Shown piece after piece: positions 42,366 through 50,951 of a stretch of DNA of 63,765 bases. Both the position numbers and the translations under genes were made by a program. This stretch comes from Brevibacillus reuszeri (GTDB lineage: Bacteria > Bacillota > Bacilli > Brevibacillales > Brevibacillaceae): NCBI RefSeq assembly GCF_001187725.1, contig NZ_LGIQ01000013.1, positions 1-63,765 of the forward strand, in the 5' to 3' direction. How positions within the stretch are numbered: position 1 is the stretch's first letter; each line of letters opens with the position of its first letter. The notes below the pieces were generated by a model. It saw nothing but the letters and a program-made list of their open reading frames with translations. It had not been told where the DNA came from and searched no databases.

Positions 42366-43028
42366 GTGGGTCAAAAGGTAAGCCCGGTAGGTCTTCGGAT
42401 CGGTGTCATTCGTGACTGGGAGTCCAAATGGTACGCTGACAAGGACTTCGCAACTCTGTTGCACGAAGACTTGAAAATCCGCAAGTATGTAAAAGGGCGT
42501 CTGAAAGATGCTGCTGTATCCACTATCGAAATCGAACGCGCAGCTAATCGCGTGAACGTAACGATTCACACCGCTAAGCCTGGTATGGTAATTGGTAAAG
42601 GTGGAGCTGAGGTTGAAACTCTGCGTAAAGCCTTGACTGAACTGACTGGCAAACGCGTTCATATCAATATCAACGAAGTAAAACGTCCGGATCTGGATGC
42701 TACTCTGGTAGCTGAAAATATTGCACGCCAATTGGAAAACCGCATTTCTTTCCGCCGTGCGCAAAAGCAATCGATCACTCGTTCGCTGCGCTCTGGTGCT
42801 AAAGGTATCAAAACCTTGGTAAGCGGTCGTCTTGGCGGCGCGGACATCGCACGTTCTGAAGGCTACAGCGAAGGTACTGTTCCGCTGCATACACTCCGTG
42901 CTGATATCGACTACGGTACTGCTGAAGCACATACCACTTATGGTCGCATCGGTGTAAAAGTGTGGATCTATCGTGGAGAAGTCCTTCCAGCGAGAAAGAA
43001 CGTCGCTACTGAGGAAGGAGGCAAGTAA
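42366..43028 (+). CDS. rpsC: 30S ribosomal protein S3
   Basis: A 220-residue mRNA-entry protein with a KH domain (GMVIGKGGAEVETLRKAL, about 76-93) and the C-terminal S3 domain. GTG 42366 follows AAGGAGGGATTAC. The gene lies 13 bases after rplV and two before rplP. Confidence 0.96.
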   Translation: MGQKVSPVGLRIGVIRDWESKWYADKDFATLLHEDLKIRKYVKGRLKDAAVSTIEIERAANRVNVTIHTAKPGMVIGKGGAEVETLRKALTELTGKRVHININEVKRPDLDATLVAENIARQLENRISFRRAQKQSITRSLRSGAKGIKTLVSGRLGGADIARSEGYSEGTVPLHTLRADIDYGTAEAHTTYGRIGVKVWIYRGEVLPARKNVATEEGGK

Positions 43029-43030
43029 TC

Positions 43031-43465
43031 ATGTTGACGCCAAAACGCGTGAAACACCGTAAACAACACCGCGGGAAAATGGCCGGTAACGCAAAAGGCG
43101 GTACCACTGTTGCGTTCGGTGAATACGGATTGCAAGCAGTAGAACCATCTTGGGTAACTAACCGTCAAATCGAGGCAGCTCGTATTGCGATGACTCGTTA
43201 CATTAAACGTGGTGGTAAAGTCTGGATTAAAATCTTCCCAGACAAACCAGTAACACAAAAACCGCTTGAAGTACGGATGGGTTCCGGTAAAGGTTCTCCT
43301 GAGAAATGGGTAGCGGTAGTGAAACCAGGCAAGATCATGTTTGAACTTGCCGGCGTACCTGAAGAAGTCGCTCGCGAAGCTATGCGTCTGGCTATGCACA
43401 AACTGCCTATCAAGTGCAAGTTCGTGAAGCGTGAAGAAGTGGGTGGTGACGCACATGAAGGCTAA
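43031..43465 (+). CDS. rplP: 50S ribosomal protein L16
   Basis: A 144-residue protein near the A-site tRNA and 5S rRNA. It begins LTPKRVKHRKQHRGKMAG and contains MGSGKGSPEKWVAVVKPG (about 82-99). ATG comes just after GAAGGAGGCAAGTAATC. Its last 11 bases overlap rpmC. Confidence 0.96.
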   Translation: MLTPKRVKHRKQHRGKMAGNAKGGTTVAFGEYGLQAVEPSWVTNRQIEAARIAMTRYIKRGGKVWIKIFPDKPVTQKPLEVRMGSGKGSPEKWVAVVKPGKIMFELAGVPEEVAREAMRLAMHKLPIKCKFVKREEVGGDAHEG

Positions 43466-43652
43466 TGAGTATCTTAACTTGACCACTGCCGAGATCGAAC
43501 AAAACGTCGCTTCTTTGAAAGAAGAGTTGTTCAACCTTCGTTTCCAGTTGGCTACCGGTCAGCTCGAAACCACATCTCGCATTAAACAAGTGCGTAAGGA
43601 TATCGCACGTGCGAAAACCATCCTGCGCCAGAGAGAATTGGGAATCGGTTAA
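43455..43652 (+). CDS. rpmC: 50S ribosomal protein L29
   Basis: A 65-residue two-helix protein at the tunnel exit. It has the coiled-coil pattern EELFNLRFQLATGQLE and VRKDIARAKTILRQRE. The start is ATG 43455 within the end of rplP, with GGTGGTGA upstream; this overlap suggests coupling. Confidence 0.95.
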   Translation: MKANEYLNLTTAEIEQNVASLKEELFNLRFQLATGQLETTSRIKQVRKDIARAKTILRQRELGIG

Positions 43653-43674
43653 TTAAAGGAAGGAGGTTTGAACG

Positions 43675-43941
43675 ATGACCGCAGATCGCAATATGCGTCG
43701 AACCGTTGTAGGTCGCGTCGTTTCCGACAAGATGGATAAAACCATTTCGGTTCTTGTTGAAACTTACAAGACACACACTTTGTACGGCAAACGCGTGAAG
43801 TACTCCAAAAAGTTCAAGGCTCACGACGAGAACAACACGGCAAAAGTGGGCGACATCGTAGAAATTATGGAAACTCGTCCATTGTCGAAAGACAAACGTT
43901 TCCGTTTGGTACGTATCGTCGAAGAGGCAGTAATCGTATAA
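43675..43941 (+). CDS. rpsQ: 30S ribosomal protein S17
   Basis: An 88-residue OB-fold protein binding 16S helices 7 and 11. It shows VVGRVVSDKMDKTISVLVE (about 11-29) and GDIVEIMETRPLSKDKRFR (about 59-77). ATG follows AAGGAGGTTTGAACG. Confidence 0.96.
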   Translation: MTADRNMRRTVVGRVVSDKMDKTISVLVETYKTHTLYGKRVKYSKKFKAHDENNTAKVGDIVEIMETRPLSKDKRFRLVRIVEEAVIV

Positions 43942-43983
43942 GTCAGATTTTCGGATAAACGAATCCGAAAGGAGGAACAGTAA

Positions 43984-44352
43984 ATGATCCAAACTCAGAC
44001 GAGATTGGCTGTTGCTGACAACTCCGGTGCTAAGGAACTCATGTGCATCAAGGTTCTGGGTGGTTCCGGTCGCAAAACGGCGAACATCGGGGATGTAATT
44101 GTGTGCTCCGTTAAATCCGCTACACCCGGTGGCGTTGTCAAGAAGGGCCAAGTAGTTAAAGCAGTTGTAGTTCGTACAGTAAGCGGCGTACGTCGTCAGG
44201 ATGGCTCTTACATCCGTTTCGATGAAAATGCAGCTGTAGTAATCAAAGATGATAAGTCCCCTCGTGGTACGCGTATCTTTGGACCTGTGGCTCGTGAGCT
44301 CCGTGAAAAGGATTTCATGAAGATCATCTCTCTGGCTCCAGAGGTTATCTAA
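43984..44352 (+). CDS. rplN: 50S ribosomal protein L14
   Basis: A 122-residue intersubunit-bridge protein, docking site of the silencing factor RsfS. It opens MIQTQTRLAVADNSGAKELM and ends with PVARELREKDFMKIISLAPEV-like residues. ATG follows AAAGGAGGAACAGTAA. Confidence 0.96.
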   Translation: MIQTQTRLAVADNSGAKELMCIKVLGGSGRKTANIGDVIVCSVKSATPGGVVKKGQVVKAVVVRTVSGVRRQDGSYIRFDENAAVVIKDDKSPRGTRIFGPVARELREKDFMKIISLAPEVI

Positions 44353-44401
44353 TTGAACGGCAAAACTCAGGCAGTTTGTTCGATAGGAGGTGCACCAAGC
44401 G

Positions 44402-44716
44402 ATGCACGTTAAAAAAGGCGACACTGTTATCGTAAATGCGGGCAAAGATAAAGGCAAAAAAGGTCGCGTTCTCGCTGCTTATCCGAAGAAAGAACGCGTT
44501 CTGGTTGAAGGTATCAACCTCGTGAAGAAACATAGCCGTCCGTCTCAAGCTAACCCGCAAGGTGGCATTGTGACTCAAGAAGCAGCTATCCACGTATCTA
44601 ACGTATCTTTGATCGATCCGAAGTCCGGAAAAGCAACTCGCATCGGTTACAAGGTTTTGGATAACGGTAATAAAGTTCGGTATGCGAAAAAGTCTGGCGA
44701 AGTACTCGATAAGTAG
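44402..44716 (+). CDS. rplX: 50S ribosomal protein L24
   Basis: A 104-residue assembly-initiator with a KOW motif (KGDTVIVNAGKDKGKKGRV, about 5-23). ATG 44402 follows ATAGGAGGTGCACCAAGC; GTG 44390 in frame overlaps the ribosome binding site. Confidence 0.95.
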   Translation: MHVKKGDTVIVNAGKDKGKKGRVLAAYPKKERVLVEGINLVKKHSRPSQANPQGGIVTQEAAIHVSNVSLIDPKSGKATRIGYKVLDNGNKVRYAKKSGEVLDK

Positions 44717-44742
44717 TCAGGTTGGAAAGGAGGATGTCCTAG

Positions 44743-45285
44743 ATGGCAACAAGATTGAAAGAAAAGTATTCAAACGAAATCGTGCCTGGCTTGATGAGCA
44801 AGTTTAACTACTCTTCCGTCATGCAAGTGCCGAAAGTAGAAAAGATCATCATCAACATGGGTGTTGGCGAAGCGGTTGCTAATGCTAAAGCTTTGGATAC
44901 TGCAGTTGAAGACTTGGCGTTGATCGCTGGTCAAAAGCCTGTAGTAACTCGCGCAAAGAAATCTATCGCTGGTTTCAAATTGCGTGAAGGTATGCCGATC
45001 GGTGCGAAGATTACTCTGCGCGGCGAGCGTATGTACCACTTCCTCGACAAGTTGATGAACGTATCTCTTCCGCGTGTACGTGACTTCCGTGGAATCTCTT
45101 CCAAGGCATTTGACGGTCGCGGTAACTACACACTTGGTCTGAAGGAACAACTGATCTTCCCTGAGATCGAGTACGATAAAATTGACAAAGTACGCGGTAT
45201 GGACATCGTTATTGTTACTTCCGCGAAAACGGATGAGGAAGCTCGCGAGCTCTTGACTCAAATGGGTATGCCATTCCGTAAATAA
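44743..45285 (+). CDS. rplE: 50S ribosomal protein L5
   Basis: A 180-residue protein binding 5S rRNA and contacting P-site tRNA. It shows KIIINMGVGEAVANAK (about 34-49) and GNYTLGLKEQLIFPEI (about 127-142). ATG follows GAAAGGAGGATGTCCTAG. Confidence 0.96.
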   Translation: MATRLKEKYSNEIVPGLMSKFNYSSVMQVPKVEKIIINMGVGEAVANAKALDTAVEDLALIAGQKPVVTRAKKSIAGFKLREGMPIGAKITLRGERMYHFLDKLMNVSLPRVRDFRGISSKAFDGRGNYTLGLKEQLIFPEIEYDKIDKVRGMDIVIVTSAKTDEEARELLTQMGMPFRK

Positions 45286-45309
45286 ACCCACTCGTAAGGA
45301 GGGAAGAAT

Positions 45310-45495
45310 GTGGCAAAGAAATCAATGATCATCAAGCAACAGCGGCAGCCGAAGTTTGCAGTACGCGCGTACACTCGTTGCGAGCGTTGCGGACGTCCTC
45401 ACTCCGTATTGCGTAAATTTAAACTCTGCCGTATTTGCTTCCGTGAACTTGCTTATAAAGGTCAAATTCCAGGCGTGAAAAAAGCAAGCTGGTAA
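45310..45495 (+). CDS. rpsZ: 30S ribosomal protein S14, zinc type
   Basis: A 61-residue short S14 with both zinc pairs: CERC (about 24-27) and CRIC (about 40-43). This is the zinc-containing form; the zinc-free paralogue used under zinc starvation is not in this window. GTG 45310 follows AAGGAGGGAAGAAT. Confidence 0.95.
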   Translation: MAKKSMIIKQQRQPKFAVRAYTRCERCGRPHSVLRKFKLCRICFRELAYKGQIPGVKKASW

Positions 45496-45522
45496 TTTGA
45501 AACGGGAAGGAGGTTTTCTCTC

Positions 45523-45921
45523 ATGGTTATGACTGATCCAATCGCAGATATGTTGACTCGCATTCGTAACGCCAACATGGTTCGCCACGAGAAAGTGGAA
45601 ATCCCGGCGTCCACCATCAAGAAGGAAATCGCGCGCATTCTGAAAGAAGAAGGCTTCATCCGCGACGCGGAGTTTGTTGAAGACAACAAACAAGGTATCA
45701 TCCGTGTATTCCTGAAATATGGTGCGAACAACGAGCGTGTAATCACAGGTCTGAAACGTATCTCCAAGCCTGGTCTTCGTGTATATGCTAAAAACACTGA
45801 AGTACCTAAGGTATTGGGTGGTCTCGGTTGCGCGATCATCTCTACATCCACTGGTGTAATGACTGACAAGCAAGCTCGTCAAGCAACTGTTGGTGGAGAA
45901 GTACTTGCATATATTTGGTAA
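45523..45921 (+). CDS. rpsH: 30S ribosomal protein S8
   Basis: A 132-residue primary binder of 16S helix 21 and known translational regulator of spc operons. It begins MVMTDPIADMLTRIRNAN and ends in GGEVLAYIW. ATG 45523 is nine bases after GGAAGGAGG; ATG 45529 is too far. Confidence 0.96.
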   Translation: MVMTDPIADMLTRIRNANMVRHEKVEIPASTIKKEIARILKEEGFIRDAEFVEDNKQGIIRVFLKYGANNERVITGLKRISKPGLRVYAKNTEVPKVLGGLGCAIISTSTGVMTDKQARQATVGGEVLAYIW

Positions 45922-45956
45922 ACTAGCAGATAGAAAAAGCACAGGAGGTGCACCAC

Positions 45957-46493
45957 ATGTCTCGTGTCGGTAGAAAACCGATCGTGGTACCTGCAGGCGT
46001 TACCCTCACTCTTAACGGAACAGAGCTGACGGTAAAGGGCCCTAAGGGTCAACTCGTTCGTAGCTTCCATGAAGATATCAAAATCAACATCGCTGAAAAC
46101 GAAGTAGTAGTAGAGCGTCCAAGCGATAATAAACTTCACCGTTCCTTGCATGGTACGACTCGTGCGCTTGTTGCCAACATGGTAAACGGCGTATCTGAAG
46201 GCTTCACTCGTACCCTGGAACTGGTCGGTGTAGGTTACCGTGCTGCCAAAACTGGCAACGGAATTACTCTCTCTCTTGGTTTCTCCCACCCAGTGGAAGT
46301 TACTCCAGAAGAGGGTATTGAAATCGACGTACCAAACCAAACCACTCTGGTGGTTAAAGGGATCAACAAAGAGCGCGTAGGCCAAATTGCTGCCGAAATC
46401 CGTGCACTTCGTAAACCTGAGCCTTACAAAGGTAAAGGGATCAAGTACAGTAATGAAGTGGTTCGTCGTAAAGAAGGTAAAAAAGGTAAATAA
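45957..46493 (+). CDS. rplF: 50S ribosomal protein L6
   Basis: A 178-residue protein near the sarcin-ricin loop with two similar domains. The C-terminal signature PEPYKGKGIKYSNEVVRRKE (about 153-172) is complete. ATG 45957 follows AGGAGGTGCACCAC; ATG 45948 lies within that region. Confidence 0.96.
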   Translation: MSRVGRKPIVVPAGVTLTLNGTELTVKGPKGQLVRSFHEDIKINIAENEVVVERPSDNKLHRSLHGTTRALVANMVNGVSEGFTRTLELVGVGYRAAKTGNGITLSLGFSHPVEVTPEEGIEIDVPNQTTLVVKGINKERVGQIAAEIRALRKPEPYKGKGIKYSNEVVRRKEGKKGK

Positions 46494-46525
46494 GCTTCTA
46501 GCTTCATGAGAAAGGAGGCCGCTTA

Positions 46526-46888
46526 ATGTTTACGAAAGCTGATAAAAACAAAGCTCGGAAAAAACGTCACCTGCGTATTCGCAAACGCGTGATTGGTTCT
46601 ACCATTCGCCCGCGTCTGAACGTATTCCGTTCTTCTAAGCACATCTACGCTCAATTGATTGACGATGCAACTGGAGCAACTTTGGTTTCCGCATCTTCTT
46701 TGGATAAAGAGCTGGGCCTGAATAATGGCGCAAACGTGGAAGCTGCTACAGCTGTTGGCACACTGATCGCTAAGCGTGCACAAGAAAAAGGTGCGACCGA
46801 AGTGATTTTTGACCGCGGTGGTTACATCTATCATGGACGTATTAAAGCACTGGCAGAAGCAGCTCGTGAAGCTGGTCTGCAATTCTAA
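46526..46888 (+). CDS. rplR: 50S ribosomal protein L18
   Basis: A 120-residue 5S rRNA-binding protein. It has the basic N-terminus KARKKRHLRIRKRV, RPRLNVFRSSKHIYAQLID (about 29-47) and FDRGGYIYHGRIKALAEAAR (about 94-113). ATG follows AAAGGAGGCCGCTTA. Confidence 0.96.
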   Translation: MFTKADKNKARKKRHLRIRKRVIGSTIRPRLNVFRSSKHIYAQLIDDATGATLVSASSLDKELGLNNGANVEAATAVGTLIAKRAQEKGATEVIFDRGGYIYHGRIKALAEAAREAGLQF

Positions 46889-46906
46889 CAACAAGGAGGG
46901 TAAGGA

Positions 46907-47404
46907 ATGCGTATCGACCCTAGCAAATTAGAGCTCGAAGAAAAAGTAGTCGCAGTTAACCGCGTAGCTAAGACGGTTAAAGGTGGACGTCGCATGAGCT
47001 TCAGCGCCCTGGTTGTTGTGGGTGACCGTAACGGCCATGTAGGTGCTGGTATGGGTAAAGCTCAAGAAGTTCCAGACGCCATTCGCAAAGCGATTGACGA
47101 CGCTAAGAAAAAATTGATCCGTGTACCGATGAGAGGAACGACTGTTCCGCACGAAGTATTGTGCCAATTCGGTGCAGGTAAAGTTCTCCTGAAGCCTGCT
47201 TCTGCGGGTACAGGTGTTATCGCTGGTGGACCTGTTCGTGCCGTTCTCGAACTGGCTGGTGTAGGCGATATCTTGAGTAAGTCTCTTGGTTCCAACAATC
47301 CTATCAACATGGTCAACGCTACGCTGGAAGGCCTCGGTCGTCTGAAAACAGCGGAAGATGTCGCGAAATTGCGCGGTAAGACTGTTGACGAGTTGTTGGG
47401 TTAA
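46907..47404 (+). CDS. rpsE: 30S ribosomal protein S5
   Basis: A 165-residue accuracy-related protein with the double-stranded-RNA-binding fold at the N-terminus (VNRVAKTVKGGRRMSFSAL, the spectinomycin-site loop, wild-type in look) and a C-terminal beta-alpha domain. ATG follows CAAGGAGGGTAAGGA. Confidence 0.96.
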   Translation: MRIDPSKLELEEKVVAVNRVAKTVKGGRRMSFSALVVVGDRNGHVGAGMGKAQEVPDAIRKAIDDAKKKLIRVPMRGTTVPHEVLCQFGAGKVLLKPASAGTGVIAGGPVRAVLELAGVGDILSKSLGSNNPINMVNATLEGLGRLKTAEDVAKLRGKTVDELLG

Positions 47405-47420
47405 TAAGGAGGGAATGAAC

Positions 47421-47606
47421 ATGGCAAAATTGCAAATCACCCTCAAACGCAGCTTGATCGGACGCACTGTCGATCAACAAGACACTGTAAAAGCTCTGGG
47501 TCTTCGCAAATTGAACTCTACCGTTGTCAAAGAAGATAACCCTGCGATCCGCGGTATGGTATTCAAAGTGAAACACTTGGTTGAAGTGAAAGAAGTAGAA
47601 GCATAA
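47421..47606 (+). CDS. rpmD: 50S ribosomal protein L30
   Basis: A 61-residue protein with the short bacterial L30 fold, MAKLQITLKRSLIGR and GLRKLNSTVVKEDNPAIRGM. ATG 47421 follows ATAAGGAGGGAATGAAC. A longer in-frame reading back to 47358 lies inside rpsE. Confidence 0.95.
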   Translation: MAKLQITLKRSLIGRTVDQQDTVKALGLRKLNSTVVKEDNPAIRGMVFKVKHLVEVKEVEA

Positions 47607-47639
47607 ACAAACATCTCAATTAGTTAGGAGGTGCAACGT

Positions 47640-48080
47640 ATGAAATTGCATGAACTGCAACCTGCAGAAGGATCCCGTCACACTCGTAAGCGCCTCGGTC
47701 GCGGTATCGGTAGCGGAACTGGCAAAACTGCCGGTAAAGGTCACAAAGGTCAGAAAGCTCGTTCCGGCGGCGGTGTACGTCCTGGATTCGAGGGTGGTCA
47801 AAACCCATTGTACCGTCGTCTGCCTAAGCGCGGGTTTACTAACATCAGCCGCAAAGAATTTGCGATTGTGAGCTTAGACGCGCTGAACCGCTTCGAAGAG
47901 GGCACTGTAGTAACACCTGAACTGTTGAAAGAGACTGGTGTTATCAGCGCGCTGCGCGACGGTGTTAAGGTTCTGGCTAACGGTGAACTGACAGTGAAGC
48001 TGACTGTAAAAGCTCACAAGTTCTCCGGAGCTGCTGCTGAGAAGATCGCTCAAGTCGGTGGAACAACCGAGGTGATCTAA
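47640..48080 (+). CDS. rplO: 50S ribosomal protein L15
   Basis: A 146-residue assembly protein. The glycine/basic N-terminal arm KRLGRGIGSGTGKTAGKGHK and RSGGGVRPGFEGGQNPLYRR (about 45-64) are typical. ATG 47640 follows TTAGGAGGTGCAACGT. The stop overlaps the secY start by one base. Confidence 0.96.
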   Translation: MKLHELQPAEGSRHTRKRLGRGIGSGTGKTAGKGHKGQKARSGGGVRPGFEGGQNPLYRRLPKRGFTNISRKEFAIVSLDALNRFEEGTVVTPELLKETGVISALRDGVKVLANGELTVKLTVKAHKFSGAAAEKIAQVGGTTEVI

Positions 48081-49375
48081 TGTTAGCGTCCTTAACTAAC
48101 ATTTTTAGGATTGGCGATTTACGTCGTAAGATCCTTTTTACACTCATGATGCTAGTGGTATTTAGGATCGGAAGCTTTGTGCCAGTTCCTAACGTAAATG
48201 TCGAGTTGTTTCAGCAGAACACAAGCCACTTGCTGGGATTGTTGAACACCTTCTCTGGAGGTGCACTGCATAACTACTCGATTTTTGCCATGGGAATCAT
48301 GCCTTACATTACCGCTTCAATTATCATGCAGCTGATGTCGATGGATGTCGTTCCAAAGCTTACGCAATGGGCGCGTGAAGGTGAAGTTGGCCGTCGCAAG
48401 ATCGCTACGGTTACTCGCTATTTCACGATTATCCTTGGCTTGATTCAGTCTGTAGGGATGACGATTGGTTTCAACAATATCGCGCCTGGGTTGCTCAAGG
48501 ATACGTCTATAGGCAGCTATGCACTGATTGCGTTGACTCTGACCGCCGGAACTGCATTCATGATGTGGATGGGTGAACAGATTACTGAAAAAGGTATCGG
48601 TAACGGGATTTCGATCCTGATCGTTGCTGGTATCGTCGCTAACATTCCAAACGGAATTACGACGATCTACACCACGCAATTTGCTGATCCTTCTCAGAAC
48701 ATCTTCTTCAGCATCGTTAAAGTTGTGATCATCCTGCTGGTGATCCTCGCCATTATTGTCGGGGTTATCTTTATGCAGCAAGGTATTCGTAAAATTCCAG
48801 TTCAATATGCTAAAAGAGTGGTTGGACGTAAAATGTATGGTGGTCAATCTACCCACATTCCACTGAAAATCAACTCAGCTGGTGTTATTCCTGTTATCTT
48901 TGCGATCTCGCTCGTAATTTTCCCGTCAACAATTGCACAGTTCTGGGTGGACCAATCCAGAACAGGTGTTGCCAACTGGATTTATGAAAACTTCCAGCCG
49001 AGTGCAGGTTTGGGCATGCTGCTTTACGCAGTGTTGATTATCGGCTTTACCTACTTCTACACCTTTGTCCAGATCAATCCTGTACAAATGGCGGAGAACA
49101 TGAGGAAAAATGGCGGTTACATTCCTGGTATTCGACCTGGTAAAAACACTGAGGTGTACATTACTCGTACGTTGAACCGCTTAACATTGGCTGGTGCTTT
49201 GTTCCTGATGGCTATCTCCATCTTGCCGTTCTTCTTCAGCAAGTTGGCTAATTTGCCACAGCAGATTTACATCGGTGGTACTTCGCTGTTGATCGTAATC
49301 GGGGTTGCCCTTGATACGATGAAGCAAATCGAAAGCCAGATGATCAAACGCCATTACCAAGGGTTCATCAAGTAA
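48080..49375 (+). CDS. secY: Preprotein translocase subunit SecY
   Basis: A 431-residue channel protein with ten membrane helices. The plug-side start RIGSFVPVPNVN (about 30-41) and the cytoplasmic loops with the highly conserved arginine of loop C5 (near YVTRTLNRL-type YITRTLNRL, about 356-364) are present. It starts at ATG 48080 overlapping rplO (TAATG), which couples channel synthesis to ribosomal proteins. Its partner SecE is encoded at 20379. Confidence 0.96.
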   Translation: MLASLTNIFRIGDLRRKILFTLMMLVVFRIGSFVPVPNVNVELFQQNTSHLLGLLNTFSGGALHNYSIFAMGIMPYITASIIMQLMSMDVVPKLTQWAREGEVGRRKIATVTRYFTIILGLIQSVGMTIGFNNIAPGLLKDTSIGSYALIALTLTAGTAFMMWMGEQITEKGIGNGISILIVAGIVANIPNGITTIYTTQFADPSQNIFFSIVKVVIILLVILAIIVGVIFMQQGIRKIPVQYAKRVVGRKMYGGQSTHIPLKINSAGVIPVIFAISLVIFPSTIAQFWVDQSRTGVANWIYENFQPSAGLGMLLYAVLIIGFTYFYTFVQINPVQMAENMRKNGGYIPGIRPGKNTEVYITRTLNRLTLAGALFLMAISILPFFFSKLANLPQQIYIGGTSLLIVIGVALDTMKQIESQMIKRHYQGFIK

Positions 49376-49390
49376 TACCTGGGTTTTTAC

Positions 49391-49413
49391 AGAAAAGCCT
49401 CTGTAGCTTTTCT
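49391..49413 (+). other. Hairpin between secY and adk
   Basis: AGAAAAGC (49391-49398) and GCTTTTCT (49406-49413) form a perfect 8-bp stem with a 7-nt loop, followed by TTAT. The weak T run makes it at most a partial terminator. Confidence 0.5.
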
Positions 49414-49435
49414 TTATGGGACGGAGGGAATGAAC

Positions 49436-50080
49436 GTGAATATAATTCTGATGGGACTGCCTGGAGCCGGTAAAGGGACTCAGGCAGAACGAATCGTAGA
49501 AGAGTTTAACATTCCGCACATTTCGACTGGCGATATGTTCAGAGCGGCGGTCAAGAATGAAACGCCGCTCGGACTAGAAGCTAAGTCCTATATGGATAAA
49601 GGCTTGCTGGTTCCCGATGAGGTTGTCATCGGGATTGTGCGGGAACGCCTGTCAATGGAAGATTGCGCCAAAGGATTCCTGTTAGATGGTTTCCCGCGCA
49701 CTGTTCCCCAGGCGGAAGCGTTGACTGCTACTGTAAAAGAGCTGGGACGCGAGATTAACCATGTGATTAACATCAACGTTCGTCGTGAACAACTGATTGA
49801 ACGTCTGACCGGTCGCTGGATTTGCCCTGTTTGTGGAGCTAGCTATCACACGATGTTCAATCCTCCAAAAGAGGCTGGCGTTTGTGACAAAGATGGTGGT
49901 AAGCTGTATCAGCGTGAGGATGACAAGCCGGAAGTGGTAGCACAACGACTTGACGTCAACATTGCTCAAACACAACCACTCATTGATTACTACTCCGCTC
50001 AGGAACTCCTGCGAGATATCAATGGGGAACAAGATATCCAGGTAGTGTTTGCGGAAATTAAGTCTTTGCTAAGAGGGTAA
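49436..50080 (+). CDS. adk: Adenylate kinase
   Basis: A 214-residue long-form enzyme for ATP + AMP = 2 ADP. P-loop GLPGAGKGTQ (about 7-16), AMP site STGDMFR, and the LID domain carries CPVCGASYH and CDKDGG (about 128-153). The pattern C-x2-C...C-x2-D is the zinc-type lid with Asp as fourth ligand. GTG 49436 is seven bases after GGAGGG; ATG 49430 is only one base from it and is rejected. Confidence 0.95.
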   Translation: MNIILMGLPGAGKGTQAERIVEEFNIPHISTGDMFRAAVKNETPLGLEAKSYMDKGLLVPDEVVIGIVRERLSMEDCAKGFLLDGFPRTVPQAEALTATVKELGREINHVININVRREQLIERLTGRWICPVCGASYHTMFNPPKEAGVCDKDGGKLYQREDDKPEVVAQRLDVNIAQTQPLIDYYSAQELLRDINGEQDIQVVFAEIKSLLRG

Positions 50081-50086
50081 TTGCGA

Positions 50087-50833
50087 ATGATTATCCTAAA
50101 GTCGAAAGCAGAACTTGAGGTTATGCGCGAAGCTGGTCGTATCGTCGCACTCACCCATCAAGAACTGGCTAAGGCGATAAAGCCTGGTGTCACGACGAAG
50201 CAGCTAGACGAAATTGCCGAGACCTTTATCCGTAGTATGGGAGCAATTCCATCATTCAAAGGCTACGGTGGCTTTCCAGGAAGTATCTGTGCTTCAGTCA
50301 ATGAAGAACTCGTACACGGGATCCCAGGACAGAGGGCGTTGCAAGAGGGAGACATCATTAGTCTAGACATCGGTGCCCAGTTTCAGGGTTACCACGGCGA
50401 CTCCGCTTGGACGTACCCCGTCGGCAAGATTTCCGCAGAAAATGAGAAGCTGTTGCGAGTAACAGAAGAGTCGTTGTTCAAGGGGCTTGAAAAGGCTTTG
50501 CCTGGTGCACGACTGTCTGATATCTCACATGCAATTCAGATTCATGCAGAATCTGCCGGTTTCACACTCGTTCGCGAGTATGTGGGGCATGGGATTGGAC
50601 AAAACTTGCACGAAGATCCGCAGGTTCCTAACTACGGCCCTCCTGATCGAGGTCCACGGTTAAAACCAGGCATGGTGTTGGCAGTTGAGCCAATGGTAAA
50701 TGCCGGCGAACGTTATGTCCGCACATTGGAGGACAATTGGACGGTAGTAACATTGGATCGGAAAACTTGTGCTCATTTTGAACACACCATCGCGATTACG
50801 GAAGATGGCTATGAGATTTTCACACGGATGTAA
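50087..50833 (+). CDS. map: Methionine aminopeptidase type I
   Basis: A 248-residue metalloprotease that removes initiator Met. Metal ligands lie in SLDIGAQFQGYHGDSAWTY (about 92-110), VGHGIGQNLHEDP (about 168-180), EPMVNAG (about 201-207) and FEHTIAITEDG (about 232-242). ATG 50087 is nine bases after GAGGGT; in-frame TTG 50081 is too close. In most relatives a KOW-domain gene follows map; here only a fragment remains. Confidence 0.94.
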   Translation: MIILKSKAELEVMREAGRIVALTHQELAKAIKPGVTTKQLDEIAETFIRSMGAIPSFKGYGGFPGSICASVNEELVHGIPGQRALQEGDIISLDIGAQFQGYHGDSAWTYPVGKISAENEKLLRVTEESLFKGLEKALPGARLSDISHAIQIHAESAGFTLVREYVGHGIGQNLHEDPQVPNYGPPDRGPRLKPGMVLAVEPMVNAGERYVRTLEDNWTVVTLDRKTCAHFEHTIAITEDGYEIFTRM

Positions 50834-50846
50834 AACGGTAGTTCCG

Positions 50847-50939
50847 ATGGATTTCGGGATTGTCGTCCAACGTGTCGACGATAAGTTCGTTGTGTGATCA
50901 TTTCGCAAAACTCATGGTCCGACTGAAGAGCAGAAGAAA
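50847..50939 (+). pseudogene. Possible remnant of the KOW-domain RNA-binding gene between map and infA
   Basis: Reading from ATG 50847 gives MDFGIVVQRVDDKFVV, a TGA at 50895, then in the same frame SFRKTHGPTEEQKK. These two blocks line up with the middle of the KOW-domain protein (YbzG type) that occupies this spot in Bacillus and Paenibacillus, which I recall as ...VIIGIVDDRFVRIADGDKRKYDRPKKK. The N-terminal half is absent, about two residues are missing at the stop, and no ribosome binding site is present. Alignment is from memory and short, so this is inference. Confidence 0.45.
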
Positions 50940-50951
50940 GGAGAGTTTACC

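Noticed and set aside
50895..50897. In-frame TGA in the map-infA spacer read as selenocysteine
   Set aside because: No selenocysteine element is visible, the upstream part lacks a ribosome binding site, and gene decay explains it better.
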